Positions 25,326-34,756 of a DNA stretch of 39,993 nucleotides are shown piece by piece. The DNA comes from Lachnospiraceae bacterium (GTDB taxonomy: Bacteria; Bacillota; Clostridia; Lachnospirales; Lachnospiraceae). Below the pieces are notes generated by a model, which saw only the letters and a program-made list of their open reading frames with translations, ran no database searches and was not told where the DNA came from. The translations under genes and the position numbers were made by a program. The DNA lies in assembly GCA_014804245.1 (NCBI GenBank), contig JAAVAE010000036.1:10501-50493 (forward strand). The letters are read 5' to 3'. Positions within the stretch are counted from its first letter, which is position 1, and each line of letters opens with the position of its first letter.

Positions 25326-26524
25326 TCATATGGTATTATTGTGTGATTGTCTGCCAAAATTTTCCTCCCGGCTATTATTTCCAGCAGATTCTCTAAAAAT
25401 CAATTGTAAGAAATCATATATCGCCTGTCTCCAAACATGCCAGCAATGATCTCCTTGATATTTTCGCTCAATATGAGCGTTCCACATCTCCGGTGCTAAA
25501 CCTTTCTCTGCCATCAATGCCGAATCTTCCTCAAAAACGGCAGCAAACACAGTATCCTCCGTTCCGATGGCACGGAAAAATAACCGGAACAACTTCTTGA
25601 ATTCTTCCCCGTCCTCCATCAATTCCAGGTAGTCATGATTCTCAAATTGCTCTCCATTTCTCAAAAAGCCACTGAACAGCCCCAAATATCCAAATAGTTC
25701 CGGATGCTCGTCTGCATAGATCCCATGGAAAGCCCTGCCATAGCCCTTCCCCATTTTTCTTTTCTTACCCTATATTTTCTTTCAATATAAGGAATGCAGT
25801 CGTTCCTGAGCATATCCACAACCCCTTGAAAATCAAAAATTCCTTCTTGGGGAAGCCGGATGGAACCGTTGCACATAACGATAATGCAAGGAATTGCCTT
25901 CTCCCAGGCTAAAAGATTATCCATAATGAAATTTACCTTCCCGTTAAAAACCCAACACCCTTCATTTTCAAGTCCTCCGTGCTGAAGATATAACACTGGA
26001 TAATCCAAGTCACTTTTTTCATAATCAGGCGGAAGATATACAAAACATCTCTCGCAGTTTCCAGTCACTTGGGATTGAAAATATTCAATCACGACACTTC
26101 CATGAGGTACCCCGTTTTCAAGAATATAATCCATTTCCGGATCTGGAATATCCACATAGTTGACAGGTCTTGCATAGCTGAAATAAACCGGTGCATTAGG
26201 GTTCAACACCCGGTTGCCGTCAACATGCCAGTCCAGTGTTCTTAGCCCGTATCCCGGAAATGGAAGTACCCCTTCCCAGATTCCATTGTCATTTTGGATA
26301 AGAGGAAATTGCTCCCTCTCCATCAATCCAGCAGTTACTGTTTTGGCATTTGGAGCATATAAGGTCAATGCAACATTCCCATTTTCCAGTACAGTAACGC
26401 TATCCGGCAGTCTATCACCATCAAGCGGATTGTCCCCCGTCGTTCCGGGCTCCTGCTTCTGAAATGCCATTGCTGTATTTGTATATGCAGCATTGTCACT
26501 AATTTCCTTTAATATTTTTTTCAT
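25326..26524 (-). pseudogene. CE1-like esterase (feruloyl/acetyl esterase type) with a frameshifting deletion
   Basis: From ATG 26524 the product has an E-set or CBM48-like N-terminal domain (LENGNVALTLYAPNAKTVTAG, GYGLRTLDWHVDG). An alpha/beta hydrolase domain follows: RCFVYLPPDYEKSDLDYPVLYLQHGG and the nucleophile elbow AGLSMGS. The frame breaks just after SMGSMQTS and continues in another frame as HPELFGYLGLFSGFLRNG to GDHCWHVWR (catalytic His), ending at 25326. Homologs have about six residues between QTS and PE, so roughly 16-17 bases seem to be lost around 25704-25716. That would remove part of the helix after the catalytic Ser, so the enzyme is probably inactive. No signal peptide. It lies in the import operon between LplC-like permease and serine hydrolase. 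Confidence 0.8.
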
Positions 26525-26543
26525 CTTTTCTTTTACCTCTCAG

Positions 26544-27425
26544 CTATTCTTTTACAGCTCCCATTGTCATTCCGGCAATAAAATATTTTTGCAGACAGAT
26601 ATATGCAATAACCATAGGTATCGCTGCTACAAGTGCAACTGCCATTCTTAACGATTCTACTGGTATGACTGTATTTACTGATACGCCACTGCTTGCATGT
26701 GCGCTTAAAAATTGCGCATTTTTGATGATGCTATTCAAAATATTTTGAAGCCCCATCCTTTTTTCTTCTGTAATATAGTAAAGACCGTTATTCCAGTCAT
26801 TCCAGTATGACATCCCTGCCATTAATGCAATAGTTGTAAGCATCGGTTTGGAAATTGGTATTACGGTTTTTATAAAGATAGTCCATTCAGATGCTCCGTC
26901 AATTCTGGCTGCCTCAATCATGCTGCCTGGAATGCTCGCAGTAAAGAAGTTACGCATCAAGATAATATTGTAGCCGTTTAACAACAGCGTCGGAACCAAC
27001 AGTGCAAAAAACGTATTTTTAATATGCAGCATCTGTGTATACACCAAATAAGTAGGTACCAACCCGCCATTTAACAGCAATGTGAGAATAACGATAAAAG
27101 ACAATACTCCTCTTCCCGGAAGTTCCTGCTTCGAAAGAGGGTACGCCATTGTGGCTGCCAGCGCTGTGTGAAGAATGGTTCCAACTACCGTCACACATAT
27201 GCTGGTGGTCATCGATCGCAAGAACAAGGAATAGTGATTAAAAATATACCCATATGCATCTGTTCCAAAAACGGCCGGAATCAGGGAATATCCCTTGGTG
27301 GTAATTGTGAGTTCATCTGTCAGAGAACCGGAAATCAGTAGCCAGAAGGGAACAATGCAGGCAAGCGTAAGCATTCCCAAAACCACATATCCCAGTATCT
27401 CAAAGCCTCTATCTTTGCCTTTCAT
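26544..27425 (-). CDS. Carbohydrate ABC importer permease, LplC/YtcP-like
   Basis: About 293 residues starting MKGKDRGFEILGYVVLGML, with six helices. The EAA loop is IEAARIDGASEWTIFIKTVIPISKP near 185-210. The ending FIAGMTMGAVKE is characteristic of LplC-type permeases of poly- or oligosaccharide importers. The start at 27425 has AAGGAGGAT upstream and sits ten bases after the LplB stop. The longer frame to 27545 overlaps the previous gene and is rejected. Confidence 0.9.
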   Translation of the reverse strand: MKGKDRGFEILGYVVLGMLTLACIVPFWLLISGSLTDELTITTKGYSLIPAVFGTDAYGYIFNHYSLFLRSMTTSICVTVVGTILHTALAATMAYPLSKQELPGRGVLSFIVILTLLLNGGLVPTYLVYTQMLHIKNTFFALLVPTLLLNGYNIILMRNFFTASIPGSMIEAARIDGASEWTIFIKTVIPISKPMLTTIALMAGMSYWNDWNNGLYYITEEKRMGLQNILNSIIKNAQFLSAHASSGVSVNTVIPVESLRMAVALVAAIPMVIAYICLQKYFIAGMTMGAVKE

Positions 27426-27435
27426 TACATCCTCC

Positions 27436-28350
27436 TTAAAACAATGCGCTCTCTTTGTTGAATTTTCTAATGATAAGATTTGACACCAGAACCAACGCAA
27501 AGCCAACCATAGACTGGTAAAAACCGGCTGCCGATGACATTCCAATATCGTTCAAGGTAATCAATCCACGAAATACATAGGTATCGATTGTATTTGTAGT
27601 TGCATACAATGCTCCAGAATCTCTTGTAACCTGATAAAATAGTCCGAAATCCGAATAAAAGATTTTCCCCAATGCTAAAATCACAACCATAATAATCGTA
27701 GGTTTGATTGAGGGTAATGTAATATAGCGAACCTGCTGCCATTTTGTTGCACCATCGATTCTGGCTGCCTCAAAATAATCGGGGCTGATTCCAATAATGG
27801 ATGCAATAAATAAGACGCACTGAAATCCTGCGTTTTTCCACAGATAAACCAACAAGATAATTACCGGCCATGCATTTGGCGTGCTATACCAGTTCACCCC
27901 ATCGCCTCCCAGGGCTTTTATCATTTTGTTTAGTGTTCCGGCATTTGTGCTCAGCATTACATAGGCCAAAACAGAAACAACAACCATCGATATTAAACTT
28001 GGCAAAATGATGATACTCTGACACATTTTTGCAAATAATCTGTTTTTCATATCACAGACCAAAATTGCAATCAAAACGGCAAAGGCTGTGCCGATTACGA
28101 TAAATGCCAGATTATACAGTATGGTATTGCGTGTTATTATCCATGCATCCTTTGTCCGGAAAAGAAACTCGAAATTTTTAAATCCACACCAGTCACTCTT
28201 CCAGATGCCTTTTTGAAAATTCACATTTTTAAATGCAATCGTGAGTCCTGCCAATGGGATATAGTTGTTAATAATAAGATAAATAAATCCAGGTACCATC
28301 ATCAGATATAAAGGTAAATATCTTATAATAACACGTATTTTTTTCTTCAT
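27436..28350 (-). CDS. Carbohydrate ABC importer permease, LplB-like
   Basis: About 304 residues. It begins with the block YLPLYLMMVPGFIYLIINNYIPLAGLTIAFKNVNF and continues WCGFKNFEFLF, both diagnostic of LplB-type permeases. The EAA loop is FEAARIDGATKWQQVRYITLPSIKP, and the protein ends FNKESALF, as usual for this subunit. Two ATGs lie close together (28356 and 28350); the second is preferred because GGA lies seven bases upstream, while it would be only one base from the first. An attenuator precedes the gene. No ATPase is encoded nearby. Confidence 0.9.
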   Translation of the reverse strand: MKKKIRVIIRYLPLYLMMVPGFIYLIINNYIPLAGLTIAFKNVNFQKGIWKSDWCGFKNFEFLFRTKDAWIITRNTILYNLAFIVIGTAFAVLIAILVCDMKNRLFAKMCQSIIILPSLISMVVVSVLAYVMLSTNAGTLNKMIKALGGDGVNWYSTPNAWPVIILLVYLWKNAGFQCVLFIASIIGISPDYFEAARIDGATKWQQVRYITLPSIKPTIIMVVILALGKIFYSDFGLFYQVTRDSGALYATTNTIDTYVFRGLITLNDIGMSSAAGFYQSMVGFALVLVSNLIIRKFNKESALF

Positions 28351-28364
28351 ATTCATTTCCTTTC

Positions 28365-28396
28365 AAAAAGGCTGCTTCAAGACAAAGCAGCCTTTT
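28365..28396 (-). terminator. Intercistronic terminator/attenuator after the LplA-like gene
   Basis: On the minus strand AAAAGGCTGCTT (28396-28385), a 7-base loop and AAGCAGCCTTTT (28377-28366) form a perfect 12-bp stem ending in five T. It separates the binding protein (stop at 28439) from the permease start at 28350. A second small GCTCGC/GCG(t)AGC hairpin lies at about 28413-28428. Confidence 0.8.
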
Positions 28397-28438
28397 CATT
28401 ACAATAAGCTGGCTCGCGAAGCGTAGCAGCGTTTCTTG

Positions 28439-29983
28439 TTATTGTGCCGCCTTCCAAGCATCCAACTGTGACTGTTTTTCGGCAATGACAGTATCTATTC
28501 CGGCTGTCTTTAAATCAGCAATAAACTTCTCCATATATACTTCCGGATCTAATACTCCATTTTCCAATCCAATACGGTATTGATTACATACATTTGAAAT
28601 TGCTGTGATTTCATTCGTTACGTTAGAATTATCAAAGCTAAATCCCATAGCAGATGATTTTTCTACATTATCATTCCACTCCTTAACTTCCTTCCACAGA
28701 TTGGGATTATCTATATCCCAGGTGTAACAAAGGAATTCATTTCCTGTTAAATAAGCAATGGACCAATTATAAGGACTTGTTTCTTCAGTCATACCATCCG
28801 GACGGGAAATCTGATTATTTCCTTCAGCCACATAATGCTCACCTTCTATTCCATAATTAAAAAGATTAAGGAAATCCGCATTGGTATATAACAGCCTTAT
28901 AATATCTACTGATTTTTCAGGGTGTTTTGCACCAATTGGAACCACCCATTGAATCCCATTAACAGTTGTTGTTGTTGAAAGCGGCGCTCCCAATTGTACA
29001 AAAGTTAAATCCAATCCGGTATTTCTTTCATCCTGCTCAATGGAGCCAGGTGCATTTGTCATGAAAACCGAAAAGACTTTATTCGCCTGAAGCAGTGTAG
29101 TATACATATCCTGAATCGAATCGGAGTCTGGAAGAATATATCCCTTTTGATTCCATTCATATACTTTTTCAACATAATTTCTGTATTCATCAGATTCAAA
29201 ATAATCCGTGACAGTGGCATCCTGTCCCCTGTTCATCAGAACGCCAAAACCATCCCCTAATTCGTCAACGCTTCCTTTTACCATTATGTCTGCCGGGTTC
29301 ATTGAAGCTCCACCCATATACGTCGGCGAAATATCCGGCTCATTTTCCTTTATCACTTCAAATATTGCATCCAGATCATCCATCGTTTTCACCTGTGAGA
29401 CATCTATACTATACTTTTCGAGCAAATCCGTCCGCATGATAAAGCCACTGCCATTTGCACGTTCATGCATTGTAGGTACACCATAGAGAGAACCATTAAT
29501 TCTGCTGGCTGCCAGATAATCCTCTCCAACAATCTCCAATACCTCCGGCACCTGTTCCTCTAAAAGCGTCGTAATATCCTGAATCTGCCCCTTTTCTACC
29601 ATAGAGGGATAAACGGTTATTGGATTAAAATGAGCCAACAGACCAATATCTTCCCCGCCTGAAAGCATAAGGGGTGCCTGCGTCATATAATCTGCAAATC
29701 CCAATGGTTGCAAGGTAATTGTGCAATTGCATTCTTCCAGTGCAATTTGGGACATTGCTTCCTGTACTTTTCCCAAATCTTCGGGAATAGATGTCAGAAC
29801 TGGAAATGTAAGAGTAATATTAACAATCTCTTCGTCTCCTTCCTTTTCCGCGTCCTGCCCGGGATTACTTTGCGTTCCGCTGTCAACCCCTTTATCCCCA
29901 TCATTAACTGCCTTCGATCCGCACGCAGCCAATGACGCAACCATTGCCACAGCTAAAATTACTGAAAATAATTTCTTTCTCAT
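28439..29983 (-). CDS. Carbohydrate ABC importer binding lipoprotein, LplA-like
   Basis: The 514-residue product starts with a lipoprotein signal (MRKKLFSVILAVAMVASL) and lipobox LAAC, lipidated at Cys 21. An acidic spacer follows, then a large two-lobe binding fold: ITLTFPVLTSIPEDLGKVQEAMSQIA near 57, GVPTMHERANGSGFIMRTDLLEKY, and NGIQWVVPIGAKHPEKSVDIIRLLY in the C-terminal lobe. These blocks fit the LplA/YtcQ group used with LplB and LplC. The gene follows the response regulator after a terminator, so it probably has its own regulated promoter; a TATAAT at 30018-30013 without a clear -35 is a candidate, as expected for an activator-dependent site. Confidence 0.9.
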   Translation of the reverse strand: MRKKLFSVILAVAMVASLAACGSKAVNDGDKGVDSGTQSNPGQDAEKEGDEEIVNITLTFPVLTSIPEDLGKVQEAMSQIALEECNCTITLQPLGFADYMTQAPLMLSGGEDIGLLAHFNPITVYPSMVEKGQIQDITTLLEEQVPEVLEIVGEDYLAASRINGSLYGVPTMHERANGSGFIMRTDLLEKYSIDVSQVKTMDDLDAIFEVIKENEPDISPTYMGGASMNPADIMVKGSVDELGDGFGVLMNRGQDATVTDYFESDEYRNYVEKVYEWNQKGYILPDSDSIQDMYTTLLQANKVFSVFMTNAPGSIEQDERNTGLDLTFVQLGAPLSTTTTVNGIQWVVPIGAKHPEKSVDIIRLLYTNADFLNLFNYGIEGEHYVAEGNNQISRPDGMTEETSPYNWSIAYLTGNEFLCYTWDIDNPNLWKEVKEWNDNVEKSSAMGFSFDNSNVTNEITAISNVCNQYRIGLENGVLDPEVYMEKFIADLKTAGIDTVIAEKQSQLDAWKAAQ

Positions 29984-30017
29984 ACCCTTCCTCCTTTTGT
30001 TTTGATAATTCTATTAT

Positions 30018-30054
30018 AAAAAAACGGAACAGGAGAACTACCCCCATTCCGTTT
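30018..30054 (-). terminator. Intrinsic terminator after the response regulator gene
   Basis: On the minus strand AAACGGAA (30054-30047), a loop of 17 bases and TTCCGTTT (30029-30022) form an 8-bp stem continuing into a T7 run. It lies 12 bases after the regulator stop at 30066 and separates the sensory genes from the transport operon. Confidence 0.8.
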
Positions 30055-30065
30055 GCACTTTTACC

Positions 30066-31643
30066 CTAATCCGGCATCTTACTATATTCCTTACGATATT
30101 CCGACGGAGATAAGCCATACTGTTTTTTAAAGGCTCCTGAAAAATGTGAGATATTGCTATAACCAACATTCGATGCAATATACGATATAGAAAACTCCGT
30201 TTTGATAAGCAAATTTGCAGCTCTCTCCAATTTACACCTTAAGAGGTACTCAGAAATCGTAACTCCCTTCTCCTTTTTAAATATTCTTGTCATATAATCC
30301 GGGCTCATATACACAAGCTTCGCTAATGTATTCCTGGAAATATCTTCCTCTATATGATCCTCAATATACTTGCAAATAATTTCTACGACGGGACGGTCTT
30401 CATCATGATTGTCATCATTCTCATGCATGCAGTCAATACAGCCTTTAAACCACGCGATACACTGGGCAACAGATTTATCTGCCTCCTTACGCAGATATTT
30501 GACACATTGATTCTCCCATATGGTATTTGCGGCTGTTCCCTGCTTTGAAAGCACTACTGTAATCATATCTTCAAAATCTTTGATTAATTTTCTCAGCCGC
30601 TCCGGATTCACATAACTGGTAAAATTATCTGATTCCATATACTCCACAATATCTCTTTTCAGTTCCTCATAGGAACCATTTTCTAAGAGAAGCTGCCAAA
30701 TCTTTAAATCTGGATATATAAATATATGATTCTGCCTTTTTCTTTCTTCTACAATAAAAGCTCCTTCATTGAATAGAAGATTATTGTAATCCACCTCCTT
30801 TAGGTATTTCAACCGTTGTGAAAAATGTTCTATTCCAATCCTGTCATCAATGTATACACATACTTCACACAGAAAATAAGTCTTACAATAAGATACATAT
30901 TTTTCTGACTTTACTTTAATAAAATCACAAAATCCATCCCTATCTTCAGAGACAAAGCATATCACAATCATATCTGTTGCCAGTTCCTGAACGTAACTGT
31001 GAAATGCTTTGAGAATATCCTGCGTAAAGACAGTTATCATACTGAAATTAATTTTCTCGTACTCTTCTTTTTCATATTCTTCATTCCACTTTCTTGTTTT
31101 AACCAGAAGCATACAATATTTACTATCCACCGGCATAGCTATCCGGCGCCTTCGGATTTCTTCTCTGATTTCCTCCTTTGTCAATGAATTGCTCTCTTTT
31201 AACAGATAGCGGAAAAAATGACGTTCTACCGAAATCTTATTCTGACGTTCACCTTCCGCTTCATTGAGCAATTCATTTCTCTGGCGAATTGCTTTTTTTA
31301 AAGCATTTTTCAATATTCCTGCATCCAGCGGTTTGCTTAAATAATCTGTTACTTTTAGTTCCACCGCTTTCCTGGTATACGCAAAATTGACATGACCTGT
31401 AACAATGATACACCCGATATGACAATAATTTTTGTTTACCCAATCTACCAGATGAAGCCCGTTTTCATTTCTCATTTCAATATCGCACAGCAGGAAATCG
31501 ATGCTTTCTTCCTGGATAATATTTCTCGCCTCATTGATTGTCAGGGCAGTCCAGATTTTATCTATATCAAGTTCTTTCCAATCTATGAGCACCGAAATAC
31601 CCGAAATCGCCGTCTGCTCATCATCAACAATTAATATCTCCAT
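30066..31643 (-). CDS. YesN-like response regulator with AraC-type DNA-binding domain
   Basis: The 525-residue protein has an N-terminal receiver domain (1-120) with acidic pocket DDE at 7-9, phosphorylation site Asp54 in LLCDIEM, Thr82 and Lys104 in LSKPLD. A long middle helical/sensor-like region follows. The C-terminal 100 residues carry two helix-turn-helix units of AraC type: ISRNTLAKLVYMSPDYMTRIFKKEKGVTISEYLLRCKLERAANLL and ISYIASNVGYSNISHFSGAFKKQYGLSPSEYRKE. With the upstream kinase it should activate the adjacent LplABC-like import operon in response to an external sugar. Its ATG at 31643 lies inside the kinase gene (20-base overlap), so the two are coupled. Confidence 0.92.
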   Translation of the reverse strand: MEILIVDDEQTAISGISVLIDWKELDIDKIWTALTINEARNIIQEESIDFLLCDIEMRNENGLHLVDWVNKNYCHIGCIIVTGHVNFAYTRKAVELKVTDYLSKPLDAGILKNALKKAIRQRNELLNEAEGERQNKISVERHFFRYLLKESNSLTKEEIREEIRRRRIAMPVDSKYCMLLVKTRKWNEEYEKEEYEKINFSMITVFTQDILKAFHSYVQELATDMIVICFVSEDRDGFCDFIKVKSEKYVSYCKTYFLCEVCVYIDDRIGIEHFSQRLKYLKEVDYNNLLFNEGAFIVEERKRQNHIFIYPDLKIWQLLLENGSYEELKRDIVEYMESDNFTSYVNPERLRKLIKDFEDMITVVLSKQGTAANTIWENQCVKYLRKEADKSVAQCIAWFKGCIDCMHENDDNHDEDRPVVEIICKYIEDHIEEDISRNTLAKLVYMSPDYMTRIFKKEKGVTISEYLLRCKLERAANLLIKTEFSISYIASNVGYSNISHFSGAFKKQYGLSPSEYRKEYSKMPD

Positions 31644-33204
31644 CTTTTTCTTCTTCTCCTGCTCTTTTCAAATAAGGAAACTGCATTTCAACCTGCGCTC
31701 CCTGCCCTTGTATGTTTGAAAACCATAAGTCAAATTTATGATCAAAAAATACCTCAGCCCTCTCCCGTAGGTTTCTGATTCCAATGTGCTCTCCGTCGCT
31801 TTTTACAATCTTTTCTTTTTCTTCCAGTTTTACCAGCATCTCTTCTTCAAATCCTACTCCATTATCTGTAATGGTTATCAATAGCAGACCTTCTTCCGCT
31901 TTTCTAATGGATAAACGAATTCGCAGTTTTTCTACCTCTCTTTCCGAATATTTGATAGAGTTCTCTATAAACGTATGCAAAAGCAGAATGGGAATTTTGG
32001 CATCTGACAATGCTTCATCCATCATGACAGTAAAATCGATTTCCTCTGCATAACGAATTTTCTGTATATCCAGATAATTTTTCACATGCATTAACTCTTC
32101 CCCAATTGTTGCTCGATTTTCGTCCCGCCGGAACATATAATTTAAATATCCTGATAAGCAGCTGGTCATTTTCTCAATTAACCTGTAATTTCTTATTTCC
32201 GCAAGACTATGAATGAGATTTAAAGAATTTACATAGAAATGAGGATTCATCTGCATAGCCAGATAAGAAGTATATACCTTCTGCTTTGCAATTTTCTCTT
32301 CATACACCTGCATTTTCAGCCGGCATACCTGTTCCAGTATTTCATTGAAATTGTTATAGATATAAAATAAAATCCCCATTACAACAAGTAAAATCAGCCC
32401 CAAAATTAATATATCAACCTCTATGATGTGAAAAATCGCTGTATGAAGCTCCTTCTCCGATAAAAACAAAGAATAGGTAATTCCGGTTGTATATCCCACC
32501 GCATCCACCTTTATTCTGGATATCTCCTCTTCCGTTCTTTGATAGACACGCTCTCCCAAAGAAAATGATACTCCCGTAAAAGGATAGCCTCCGTCATTTA
32601 CAAAAGGAAACAGCCTTTCCAAATTGCACCATCCTCCAATAGAAATTTGTTCCAGACGCATAATATAAAAATAATACCAATTATCATTAATGCAAGCCAG
32701 AAAATAACTATCCGGAATTTTTTCCTGCAGCGCTTCGCTTGAAGTATCAGAAAAATAATCCCGTATTTCTGTCATTTCCAGATAACTGGTATCCGTATCA
32801 TACTGTATGTTGACACAGCTGTTCTTTTCATCAATTATAAGCAATCCATTTACAAAAGAATAACTGTTTAAATACTCATGAAGCCTATTATTTAGCTGAA
32901 TTTTTTTGAAATTATAATCTGATCCCGGAGGCAGTCTGCGAAGCGCTGCAAAATCAGCGTTCGATGCAATGATATTTATAATATCCTCCTGTAATTTTTC
33001 ATACTCATTTTCCACAATCTGAACCTGCAGTTCCAGCATATCTGTGTAGACGGCGGTCTCATAAAGATTTAACTGCTTCCAAACCGCTCCGATGAAAGCG
33101 ACGCATAAGCCAAATAAGAGAATAGCAATTACCGCTATTCCCGTATTTATAATTACCTTCAGACTGACATTAAATTTTTTCTTTATCAGAAAATCTCTTT
33201 CCAT
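31624..33204 (-). CDS. YesM-like sensor histidine kinase
   Basis: A membrane kinase with helices near the N-terminus (VIINTGIAVIAILLFGLCVAFIGAVW) and before the kinase core (VDILILGLILLVVMGILFYIY), enclosing an extracellular sensor of about 220 residues. The core has the LytS/YesM-type phosphoacceptor AMQMNPHFYVNSLNLIHSL, a N-box IENSIKYSE and a G-box ITDNGVGFEEE. It likely senses an extracellular sugar or its binding protein and phosphorylates the regulator at 30066. The start is uncertain. The frame is open to 33249, but the TATAAT at 33260-33255 predicts a transcript start near 33248. The ATG at 33204 has AGAGG nine bases upstream and is preferred; ATG 33231 is the alternative. Confidence 0.88.
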   Translation of the reverse strand: MERDFLIKKKFNVSLKVIINTGIAVIAILLFGLCVAFIGAVWKQLNLYETAVYTDMLELQVQIVENEYEKLQEDIINIIASNADFAALRRLPPGSDYNFKKIQLNNRLHEYLNSYSFVNGLLIIDEKNSCVNIQYDTDTSYLEMTEIRDYFSDTSSEALQEKIPDSYFLACINDNWYYFYIMRLEQISIGGWCNLERLFPFVNDGGYPFTGVSFSLGERVYQRTEEEISRIKVDAVGYTTGITYSLFLSEKELHTAIFHIIEVDILILGLILLVVMGILFYIYNNFNEILEQVCRLKMQVYEEKIAKQKVYTSYLAMQMNPHFYVNSLNLIHSLAEIRNYRLIEKMTSCLSGYLNYMFRRDENRATIGEELMHVKNYLDIQKIRYAEEIDFTVMMDEALSDAKIPILLLHTFIENSIKYSEREVEKLRIRLSIRKAEEGLLLITITDNGVGFEEEMLVKLEEKEKIVKSDGEHIGIRNLRERAEVFFDHKFDLWFSNIQGQGAQVEMQFPYLKRAGEEEKDGDINC

Positions 33205-33254
33205 CCGCATAGTCCTCTGCAATTCTTGCATTTGATTCGTCTTATTCAATTCAT

Positions 33255-33283
33255 ATTATATCTTTTTCAACTTCAAATATAAA
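33255..33283 (-). promoter_or_regulatory. Possible promoter of the kinase/regulator pair
   Basis: On the minus strand TTTATA (33283-33278), 17 bases, TATAAT (33260-33255). The -10 is perfect but the -35 is weak, so the pair may also be read from the MFS gene upstream (gap 92 bases). Confidence 0.4.
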
Positions 33284-33296
33284 TTCATTCTATTAA

Positions 33297-34484
33297 TTAA
33301 TTTTCTGTCAGTACATCCTGCACTCTATGATTTTTCTTTTCTACAAGAAAGAAAAGAACTATCATGCTCAGCAGAATCATGCCGCATCCATCAAACATAA
33401 GCTGATATCCCATCATACCAACCGCTGCGCCTCCAATCATTGGGCCAATTCCCTGTACCACATCGCCTCCCAGATAGTAGGTGCTTGTTGCAACACCGCT
33501 TCGATTTTTTCCGGCTCGCTTGATGCATTCTGCCTGTAACGCCGGCATTGCAGTTCCCTGCCCAATTGACTTCAAAATCCCCGATACGACAATCATTGCA
33601 ATACCAGTTGATCTGCTTAAAATGAACATCGACACGCCAGTCATGATAATCGCCGGATAAACTGCCATTGCAATTCCTTTCCGATCAACCAGCTTTCCGG
33701 AAAATGGTTTGAAAACAAACAGGCAAATTGCACAGACTGTATAATAAATTCCTATGCTTGTAATTCCTCTCTCCTCTGCAAATAAAAGCAGAAAAGACGT
33801 TATTATACCATTGATAAATGAGAACGCTGCCGCAACTGCCGTATACCCTAAGACTTCTGTCGCTATAATGCTATTTAAGGTCATCCTGCTCCTTTTGAGT
33901 TCTTTTCTGACCTTCTCTTTCAGACCCAGTTTTTTGTAAAGCAGACACACGATCAAAAATCCAATACATGAAAAAATACAGGAAATCTGAAAAACAGCCT
34001 TATACCCAATTATCCCTGCAAGCTCGATACCTAATCCGGGCGCTACTGCGGATGATATCACCTGACTGATCCCCAAATATCCAATCCCCTCACCAATACG
34101 GCTTTTCGGAATGTAATCTGTTGCAAGTGCAACCAAAACAGTACTCACAATTCCAAACCCAATGCCATGAGCAGTTCGGGCCGCCATAATCATTGGAACA
34201 TTCACAACAGCAGCATAACCAAATACGCCAATGCTTTCAAGGACCAGAGAAAACAGCAATAATTTCACTTTATTCAATCTATCTGACAACATGCCGCAAA
34301 TCGGCCGGATAATCAACGAAGTAATAGAAAACATACCTACAATGACGCCTGCCAGAGAAAGTATGATGCCAGAATCTATCAGGTATTTTGATAAAATTGA
34401 CAAAATCATATAAAAGCCAAAGCTATTGATTGTATTCACAATAAATAGTGAAACAAATTGACAATTCCATAATTTTTCTTTCAT
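33297..34484 (-). CDS. Major facilitator superfamily transporter
   Basis: About 395 residues with twelve predicted helices. The loop-2/3 motif GMLSDRLNKVKLL appears near residue 60-75, and its second-half copy GKLVDRKGIAMAV near 260. Both are MFS signatures. The cytoplasmic central loop is KKLGLKEKVRKELKRSR. Substrate cannot be read; both drug/proton exporters and sugar efflux carriers have this look. The neighbouring sugar-sensing kinase suggests a link to carbohydrate handling, which is inference. The ATG at 34484 with GAGAGG upstream is preferred to a TTG three codons earlier. Confidence 0.85.
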   Translation of the reverse strand: MKEKLWNCQFVSLFIVNTINSFGFYMILSILSKYLIDSGIILSLAGVIVGMFSITSLIIRPICGMLSDRLNKVKLLLFSLVLESIGVFGYAAVVNVPMIMAARTAHGIGFGIVSTVLVALATDYIPKSRIGEGIGYLGISQVISSAVAPGLGIELAGIIGYKAVFQISCIFSCIGFLIVCLLYKKLGLKEKVRKELKRSRMTLNSIIATEVLGYTAVAAAFSFINGIITSFLLLFAEERGITSIGIYYTVCAICLFVFKPFSGKLVDRKGIAMAVYPAIIMTGVSMFILSRSTGIAMIVVSGILKSIGQGTAMPALQAECIKRAGKNRSGVATSTYYLGGDVVQGIGPMIGGAAVGMMGYQLMFDGCGMILLSMIVLFFLVEKKNHRVQDVLTEN

Positions 34485-34504
34485 GTAGGGCAACCTCTCT
34501 ATAT

Positions 34505-34533
34505 CTAATATAGTTCAATTATAAAAATATCAA
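34505..34533 (-). promoter_or_regulatory. Promoter of the MFS gene
   Basis: On the minus strand TTGATA (34533-34528), 17 bases, TATTAG (34510-34505), about 20 bases before the start codon. The divergent gap 34485-34756 otherwise holds only the plus-strand promoter at 34682. Confidence 0.5.
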
Positions 34534-34681
34534 TTGCCCCAAACCATCTCTACAACGACTAAATACTTACTCCCATCCGCCAAAAAGCATTAATGTTAAT
34601 CCAAAATCCATTTTTTTCATAAAATTCCTCGAAAAAACAAGCTGAGTAATCAGCAGATATCTCCATATTCAAAATAATAAT

Positions 34682-34710
34682 TTGTATTCTCCATGAAAAA
34701 GTGCTACTAT
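34682..34710 (+). promoter_or_regulatory. Promoter of the 34757 gene cluster
   Basis: TTGTAT (34682-34687), 17 bases, TACTAT (34705-34710), with an extended -10 TG at 34702-34703. It lies 47 bases before the ATG at 34757. Confidence 0.6.
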
Positions 34711-34756
34711 TAGGATATAAAAGTAAAAGTTTACCTGTTTTTAGGAAGTGAAATCC

